DNA of 64,000 bases from Mycobacterium lepraemurium (GTDB lineage: Bacteria > Actinomycetota > Actinomycetes > Mycobacteriales > Mycobacteriaceae), in NCBI GenBank assembly GCA_002291465.1, contig CP021238.1, positions 3,720,001-3,784,000 of the forward strand, written 5' to 3'. The notes under the pieces were generated by a model that was not told the origin of the DNA, did not search any database, and saw only the letters and a list, made by a program, of their open reading frames with translations. Numbering within the stretch: the stretch's first letter is position 1; every line of letters begins with the position of its first letter. Both the position numbers and the translations under genes were made by a program. Shown one piece after another: positions 59,374-64,000 of this stretch.

Positions 59374-60528
59374 TCATTCGCCTTGCGCGTAGCGCCCGGC
59401 GCCGACCTGCCGCCGGACGAACGGCGACAGCACCGCCTCGTAGTGGCCGAGTAGCTCGTCGCAGATGACCGGCCAGCTGCGGCCGAGCACGCTGCGCCGG
59501 GCGGCGGGCGCGTAGCGGTGGCGTTCGCCGATCAGATGGGCGACGGCGGCCGGCAGCCTGGTCTCGAATTCGTCGACGGCCAACAGCAGACCCGTGCGCC
59601 ACGGGGTGACGAGGTCACGTGGGCCGCCGGCGTCGGGGGCGATCACCGGCAACCCCGACGCCAGCGCTTCTTGCACGACCTGACAGAACGTCTCGTGCTC
59701 GCCGGGGTGCACGAAGACGTCCATGCTGGCGTACGCCGCGGCGAGCTCGTCGCCGTACAGCGCGCCCGTGAAAACCGCTGTGGGCATTGCCGATTGCAGC
59801 TTGGCGCCGTCGATGCCGTCGCCCACGACGACGAGCTGAACCGCGTCGCTCGTGGCCAGCCCGGCCAGGCGCTCGACGTGCTTTTCCGGCGCCAGCCGGC
59901 CGACGAAGCCGACGATCGGCTTGCCCTACGGCGACCACCGCCGGCGCAGCGCATCGCTGCGCGCGGACGGCGCGAACCGCAGCACGTCGACACCGCGCGC
60001 CCACCGGTGAACCCGCGGAAAGCGGTGCGCGACAAGCGCTTCCATCGTCACGGTGGACGGCGCCAGGGTGCGGTCGGCCAGCGTGTGCGGATGGCGGAAC
60101 CACGCCCACGCGGCCCGCGCCGTCATCGGAATGCCATAGGAGGCCGCGAAACCCGGAACGTCGGTCTGATACACCGCGACCGTGGGCACCCCCAGCCAGC
60201 GCGCGGCCCGCAGCCCGCCGTAGCCGAGCAGCGCCGGTGAGGCCAGATGCACCACGTGCGGGTCGAATCCGCGCAGCACGCTCACCAACCGCGGTGTGGG
60301 CACCCCCAGCGGCAGCGTGGTCGCCTTGGGGAACATCCGCGACGAGGCCCGGTGGACGCGGATGCCGTCGTGAATGCGTTCGGCCCGGCGCTGCCCTGGC
60401 GGGGTGTCGGGTGCGATGACGAGGGCCTCGTGGCCGGTGCGGCGCAGGTGCTCGAGCACCCGGATCACCGAGTTGCTGACCCCGTTGACTTCCGGCAGGA
60501 AGGATTCCGCGACGATGGCAACGCGCAC
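59374..60528 (-). pseudogene. mgtA: GT4 mannosyltransferase MgtA (Rv0557-like), single amber codon
   Basis: This is a GDP-mannose-dependent alpha-mannosyltransferase of the GT4 fold, originally called PimB, implicated in mannosylating glycolipids that feed lipomannan-like products. ATG 60528 starts MRVAIVAESFLPEVNGVSNS. The N-domain and linker are open for 200 codons to LRRRWSP, then TAG (59926-59928), after which the same frame continues as GKPIVGFVGRLAPEKHVERL and the donor-site GDGIDGAKLQ and HPGEHETFCQVVQEALASGL. No indel is present; one substitution would restore a 384-residue enzyme. Unsuppressed, the product lacks the whole donor-binding domain. Confidence 0.88.
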
Positions 60529-60579
60529 ACCATCACGGTGTCAGCGCCGCTTGTCGGAAAGGTTGTCTGCGGGCATACG

Positions 60580-61104
60580 TCATGCGAAATCTGCAGGTCC
60601 GGCACCTTTGCCGCGCCGGTCCAGCCATTTGTCCGCCAGCGCCAGCAGCGCCAGCAGCACCGCCGCGCCCAGCCAGCCCACCACCGCGATGGACCCGGCC
60701 GGTATGATCGCCAGCCCGGCGTTGCGGTGCTGCACCCGAACCAGGTTGGGATCGTTCTTGTTGTATTCGACGTAGATCCGCATCCCGGTGGCCAGATGCG
60801 ACGGGTAGAGCACGCCGAGTTCGGGGCGATAGGTGACCCGCTCGGCGGTGACGAACACGATGGTGGACCGGCGCGGCCCGGCGCTGAGCACCTCGGCCTG
60901 CGCCACCCCCATGTTGTGGGTGATGGCCAGATCGTTGCGCCACGCCCCGGCGACCAGCAGCACCGACTGCAGCGTGACCAGTCCCGTGACGATCAGCACC
61001 GCGATCCTAGCCCAGCGCAACGAGATCCGGCCCCGGGTTGTCTCCGGCGGGTCGCTGCGTCCGTGAATCAGGATGTGCAGTAACGCTTTTGTGGATATCG
61101 TCAC
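60580..61104 (-). CDS. DUF3592-type membrane protein (Rv0556-like)
   Basis: This intact 174-residue protein has a transmembrane helix near residues 33-54 (IAVLIVTGLVTLQSVLLVAG), an extracytoplasmic beta-rich domain (RSTIVFVTAERVTYRPELGV, YPSHLATGMRIYVEYNKNDP) and a second helix near 133-155. GTG 61104 overlaps the menD stop (GTGA), so it is co-translated with menD. The function is unknown; the linkage with menD is conserved in mycobacteria. Confidence 0.88.
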   Translation of the reverse strand: MTISTKALLHILIHGRSDPPETTRGRISLRWARIAVLIVTGLVTLQSVLLVAGAWRNDLAITHNMGVAQAEVLSAGPRRSTIVFVTAERVTYRPELGVLYPSHLATGMRIYVEYNKNDPNLVRVQHRNAGLAIIPAGSIAVVGWLGAAVLLALLALADKWLDRRGKGAGPADFA

Positions 61105-62738
61105 AGCGCCGCCTTGATGGCGGCGTGCAGTTGCCGCAGCGACGAGCGGTCGGCCTTGACCTCCAGCACCCGCATCCCGGGCCCGGGTTCGTCGAGGGCA
61201 GCGGCCAATTCGCCGACCTCAATCTGGGCGCTCTCGACGTGATACGCCCGGCACAGCGCCCCCACGTCGACGTCGTGCGGGGTGCCGAAGACCCGCGACG
61301 ACACGTCGGAGAACCGCGGGTCGCCCTGCTCGAGCAGCTCGAAGATGCCGCCGCCGTTGTCGTTGGAGACGACGATCGTCAGCCGGCGCGGGGTGGGTTC
61401 GGTCGGCCCGATCAGCAGCCCGGAGCTGTCGTGGACGAACGTCAGGTCGCCGATCAGCGCGACGGTGCGCCCGTCGTGCGCCGCCTCGTGGGCCAGGGCC
61501 GCGCCGATCGCCGTCGACACCGTGCCGTCGATGCCGGCCACCCCGCGGTTGGAGCGCACCCGGATGTGGTGGCTGTCCAGCCCGACCAGCGCCGCGTCGC
61601 GGACCGGGTTGGACGCCCCGAGCACCAGCTGGTCGCCGGGCCGCAGGGCGTCGGCCACCGCTGCCGCCACGTGCAGGCCGGTGGTCAGCGGGTGCGCCGC
61701 CAGCTGGGCACGCACGGCGGCCACGGCGTGCCGGTTGGCCTGTTCGCAGCGGTGCAGCCAGGCGGGGCTCGGCGCCCCGGTGGTGACCGCCCGGGTCCCG
61801 TTGGCCTGCGAGTTGCCCGACACGTCGGGCCAGCGCGGGCCGGTGGTCAGCGCGTACACCGGCACCTGCGGGTCGGCCAGCAGCGCCGACACCGGCCGGT
61901 GCAGGGTGGGCCGGCCCAGCATGATCACCTGCTTGGGACGCAGCAACCGCAGCGCCAGCGGGTGCAGCGGGTTGTCCGGGGCGGGTGCCGTCGGCTCGGC
62001 CACGGTCGGCAGCTGGGCAAGGTTGGGGTGCGTCCCGGCGCCGTGGCCGGCGATGACGACGGTGTCCGGTGACAGATCGATGTCCAGCGGCTGGTCGAAG
62101 CTGACCGGCGGGGTGTAGGTCCACGGCCGTCCACCCGGGCGGCCGGCCGGGGTCGGGGCGCCGTGCGGCTCGGGATCGGGCACCAGCGGCTCGCGCAGCG
62201 GGATGTCGAACTGCACCGGGCCAGCGTTGGCGGTGCGCGATCCGGTGGCCGCCGCCAGCACCCGGCAGGTGGCCGAGCGCCAGGTGGCGTTCAGCGCGTC
62301 CAGCCGCTCGGGGGCGTCCTCGGCCAGGCCCAGGCTGATGGCGGCCCGGACCTGGGTGCCGAAGTAGCCCAGCTGCTCCACGGTCTGGTTGGCACCGGTG
62401 CCCAGCAGTTCGTAGGGCCGGTTGGCGCTCAGCACGATCAGCGGGACCCGGGCGTAGTTGGCCTCCACCACGGCCGGACCTAGGTTGGCCACCGCGGTGC
62501 CCGAGGTCATCGCGACGCACACCGGCGCGCCGGGCGGGATGGCCAGGCCGATGGCCAGGTAGCCGGCGGTGCGCTCGTCGATGCGCACGTGCAGCCGGAT
62601 CCGGCCGGCACGGTCGGCGTCGGCCAGCGCGAAGGCCAGCGGGGCGTTGCGCGAACCGGGGCACAGCACCACATCGCGGACACCGCCGCGGATCAGCTCG
62701 TCGACGACGACGCGGGCCCGGGTCGTCGAGGGGTTCAC
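61101..62738 (-). CDS. menD: SEPHCHC synthase MenD
   Basis: MenD is the ThDP-dependent enzyme that joins 2-oxoglutarate and isochorismate, the first committed menaquinone step. The intact 545-residue protein starts MNPSTTRARVVVDELIRGGV. It shows LCPGSRNAPLAFALADADRA near residue 25, the ThDP-activating glutamate in HVRIDERTAGYLAIGL near 53, and the C-terminal ThDP/Mg site GDLTFVHDSSGLL with NDNGGGIFELL near 435-470. It is followed by the DUF3592 protein gene by GTGA overlap. Confidence 0.96.
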   Translation of the reverse strand: MNPSTTRARVVVDELIRGGVRDVVLCPGSRNAPLAFALADADRAGRIRLHVRIDERTAGYLAIGLAIPPGAPVCVAMTSGTAVANLGPAVVEANYARVPLIVLSANRPYELLGTGANQTVEQLGYFGTQVRAAISLGLAEDAPERLDALNATWRSATCRVLAAATGSRTANAGPVQFDIPLREPLVPDPEPHGAPTPAGRPGGRPWTYTPPVSFDQPLDIDLSPDTVVIAGHGAGTHPNLAQLPTVAEPTAPAPDNPLHPLALRLLRPKQVIMLGRPTLHRPVSALLADPQVPVYALTTGPRWPDVSGNSQANGTRAVTTGAPSPAWLHRCEQANRHAVAAVRAQLAAHPLTTGLHVAAAVADALRPGDQLVLGASNPVRDAALVGLDSHHIRVRSNRGVAGIDGTVSTAIGAALAHEAAHDGRTVALIGDLTFVHDSSGLLIGPTEPTPRRLTIVVSNDNGGGIFELLEQGDPRFSDVSSRVFGTPHDVDVGALCRAYHVESAQIEVGELAAALDEPGPGMRVLEVKADRSSLRQLHAAIKAAL

Positions 62739-62833
62739 CCATACAGCGTGTCACAGCCGGTCGATGAGGAGCCCAACGTGGAGTTGTTACGGCCCACCGG
62801 CGCGATCTCGCCGCACAAGTCGACGTTGGGCGC

Positions 62834-63619
62834 CTAGTGCTGCTCGCCGAAGAACTTGAGCATGGCCGCATTGACGGCGTCGGGCCGCTCGAAGAAGCCG
62901 AGGTGACCGGTGTCGGGGATCTGCACATAGCGGCCGTTGGGCAGCGCGTCGGCAACCTCGCGGCCCAGGTACGGCGGGGTGAGCACGTCGTCGGAGAAGC
63001 CGATCACCAGCACCGGTGTCGCGATGCTGCGGTAGGCGGACAACCGGTTGGTGTAGGGGGCGACGTCGAGCTGGGCCCACATGCCCGGGGTGGACTTGAC
63101 CGGCCAGGTGGAAAACATCGCGATCCAGTCGGCGACGGCGGTGTCGTCGTTGAGCGTCTTGCGCGAAAAGTTTTCCAGCAGACGGATTTTCGCCTCGTAC
63201 GACGCCGGCAGTGCGACGCCGCCATCGGCCAGCTCGGCCTCGGCGTCGCGGAAGAACTGCCGGGCCCGGTCCATCCGGCCGCGGGTGCCCATCAGCACCG
63301 CGGCGCTGACCAGCTCGGGCCGGGCCAGCATGAGCTCCTGGGCGATGAAGGCGCCCATCGACATCCCGACGATGCGCGCCGGGGCCGCGTTCAGCCCCTC
63401 GATCAGCGCCGCGGTGTCGGCGACCATGGTTTCCGTCGTGAATCCCTGCGCGTTCTCGGTGGCACCGATGCCGCGGTTGTCGAAGGTGATGACGCGGTAT
63501 CCGGCGGCCAGGAAGGCCGGGACTTGATAGGGGTGCCAGGTCCGTCCGGCGCCGCCGTGGCCGGCGATAAAGACCACGGGCTCACCGGAGCCGCGGTCGT
63601 CGTAAGCCAGGTTGATCAC
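62834..63619 (-). CDS. bpoC: Alpha/beta hydrolase BpoC (MenH-like position)
   Basis: This 261-residue alpha/beta hydrolase is annotated as a putative non-haem bromoperoxidase in M. tuberculosis (Rv0554). Its position between menC and menD makes a MenH-type role (SHCHC synthase) possible, but that is inference. The catalytic serine is in VGMSMGAFIAQEL near residue 95, the aspartate in IGFSDDVLTPPY near 207, and the histidine in DTGHLGFFERP near 237. GTG 63619 overlaps the menC stop (GTGA), so the pair is coupled. The frame is intact. Confidence 0.9.
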   Translation of the reverse strand: MINLAYDDRGSGEPVVFIAGHGGAGRTWHPYQVPAFLAAGYRVITFDNRGIGATENAQGFTTETMVADTAALIEGLNAAPARIVGMSMGAFIAQELMLARPELVSAAVLMGTRGRMDRARQFFRDAEAELADGGVALPASYEAKIRLLENFSRKTLNDDTAVADWIAMFSTWPVKSTPGMWAQLDVAPYTNRLSAYRSIATPVLVIGFSDDVLTPPYLGREVADALPNGRYVQIPDTGHLGFFERPDAVNAAMLKFFGEQH

Positions 63620-64000
63620 CCGGACGACGGTACAAGCAACCCGTGGCAGGCCGTGACCCGGTCGATCCACCACTGCCGCCGCTGCGGGGGCGCGGCCAGT
63701 GCCCGCAACCGGGCCGGGTCGGGCGTAACCGGCCCGACCTGCAGGGCGCCGTCGACGGGCGCGGCGACGTCGGCCACGTCCTCGACGAACAGCCCGCCGG
63801 TGCCCAGCCCGCACGCGTGGCCCAGCACCGGCAGCGCCGCCGCGGCGGTCAGCCCGGCCGCGATGCCGACGGCCGAATCCAGCGCGCTGGAGATCACGAC
63901 CGGGATGTCGATGCGGGCGGCGATGTCCAGCATGGCCGAAATCCCGCCCAGCGGAGCGACTTTGAGCACCGCGATGTCGGCGGCCCGGGCGCGGACCACG
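63616..64000 (-). CDS. menC: o-Succinylbenzoate synthase MenC, C-terminal part (cut by window edge)
   Basis: This is the C-terminal 127 or so residues of an enolase-superfamily enzyme that dehydrates SHCHC to o-succinylbenzoate. The catalytic-barrel strand VLKVAPLGGISAMLDIAARI (base lysine) and the ISSALDSAVGIAAGLTAAAA segment identify MenC. The 5' part lies beyond base 64000. The stop overlaps the bpoC start by GTGA. No lesion is seen in the visible part. Confidence 0.92.
   Translation of the reverse strand, partial: VVRARAADIAVLKVAPLGGISAMLDIAARIDIPVVISSALDSAVGIAAGLTAAAALPVLGHACGLGTGGLFVEDVADVAAPVDGALQVGPVTPDPARLRALAAPPQRRQWWIDRVTACHGLLVPSSG

Noticed and set aside
1..64000. Poor sequencing as the only cause of broken frames
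   Set aside because: Long stretches such as recCBD have no indel, and nonsense substitutions, lost starts and sizeable deletions are present. It remains possible for individual one-base indels.
1..64000. CRISPR arrays, insertion sequences, prophage or integrase genes
   Set aside because: No spaced direct repeats, transposase or integrase motifs, or attachment-site duplications were found, even next to the tRNA-Tyr gene.

Overview
This window is high-GC (about 68-70%) actinobacterial DNA from a slow-growing Mycobacterium, most likely of the M. avium complex. The evidence is gene content: a yrbEAB-mceABCDEF operon with a GntR regulator, cyclopropane-mycolate-synthase-type and SAM-dependent methyltransferase families, GrcC/MenJ/MenG/MenD/BpoC/MenC, LpqN and ESX-type secretion proteins. 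As I remember the M. tuberculosis map, the gene order follows two blocks there, Rv0553-Rv0566c (menC to yajQ) and roughly Rv0579-Rv0631c (Mut7-C protein, lpqN, mannosidase, mce2 operon, VTT protein, recDBC), rearranged and with lineage-specific insertions.

The dominant feature is decay. About 34 of roughly 59 protein genes carry frameshifts, nonsense codons, lost start codons or internal deletions, while the others are clean over long distances. recC-recB-recD (8.3 kb), galT-galK, a 790-residue membrane protein, an Nramp transporter, htpX and the menaquinone block have no lesion. This non-random pattern, together with C-to-T/G-to-A type nonsense changes and real deletions, argues for reductive evolution more than poor sequencing. 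M. lepraemurium, an M. avium relative known for massive gene decay, is my best guess for the organism. That identification is an inference, and some single-base indels could still be sequencing errors.

Layout. 0-2.5 kb: methyltransferase (intact), nitroreductase and mycolate cyclopropane synthase (both broken). 2.6-11.5 kb: recCBD operon and a damaged VTT membrane protein. 11.5-21.1 kb (minus strand): the complete mce2-type operon, regulator to mceF, with every gene broken. 21.1-24.6 kb: parDE remnant, FAD monooxygenase and two tandem SAM methyltransferases, all damaged. 24.8-30.6 kb: intact PAP2/kinase-like/flippase-like fusion protein, broken GH92 mannosidase, broken lpqN. 30.7-34.5 kb: PAS-ANTAR regulator, broken Mut7-C RNase-like gene, galK and galT. 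34.6-41.3 kb: broken FUSC exporter, alpha/beta hydrolase, NYN protein, P450 and lipoprotein. 41.3-42.6 kb: Nramp-family transporter.

42.7-48.9 kb: an accessory two-armed locus that looks like a type VII secretion (ESX) substrate cassette. It has an EspC-like 98-residue protein with a C-terminal YxxxE signal, a WXG-like 402-codon protein, two small membrane proteins and an LppA/LppJ-like lipoprotein on one strand. A ~777-codon helical protein and another lipoprotein lie on the other strand. 49.1-64 kb: tRNA-Tyr, yajQ, broken Baeyer-Villiger monooxygenase, gpdA and SulP genes, an XRE regulator, htpX, and then the menaquinone neighbourhood (grcC1, menJ, DUF732 protein, menG, a 3' SDR remnant, broken mgtA, a membrane protein, menD, bpoC, partial menC).

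Functionally, the retained genes cover DNA break repair (RecBCD), respiration (menaquinone head group, side chain and methylation), galactose/UDP-galactose metabolism, metal uptake and membrane proteolysis. The lost genes cover lipid import (Mce2), secondary oxidation, methylation, glycan trimming and accessory secretion, as expected for a host-restricted pathogen.
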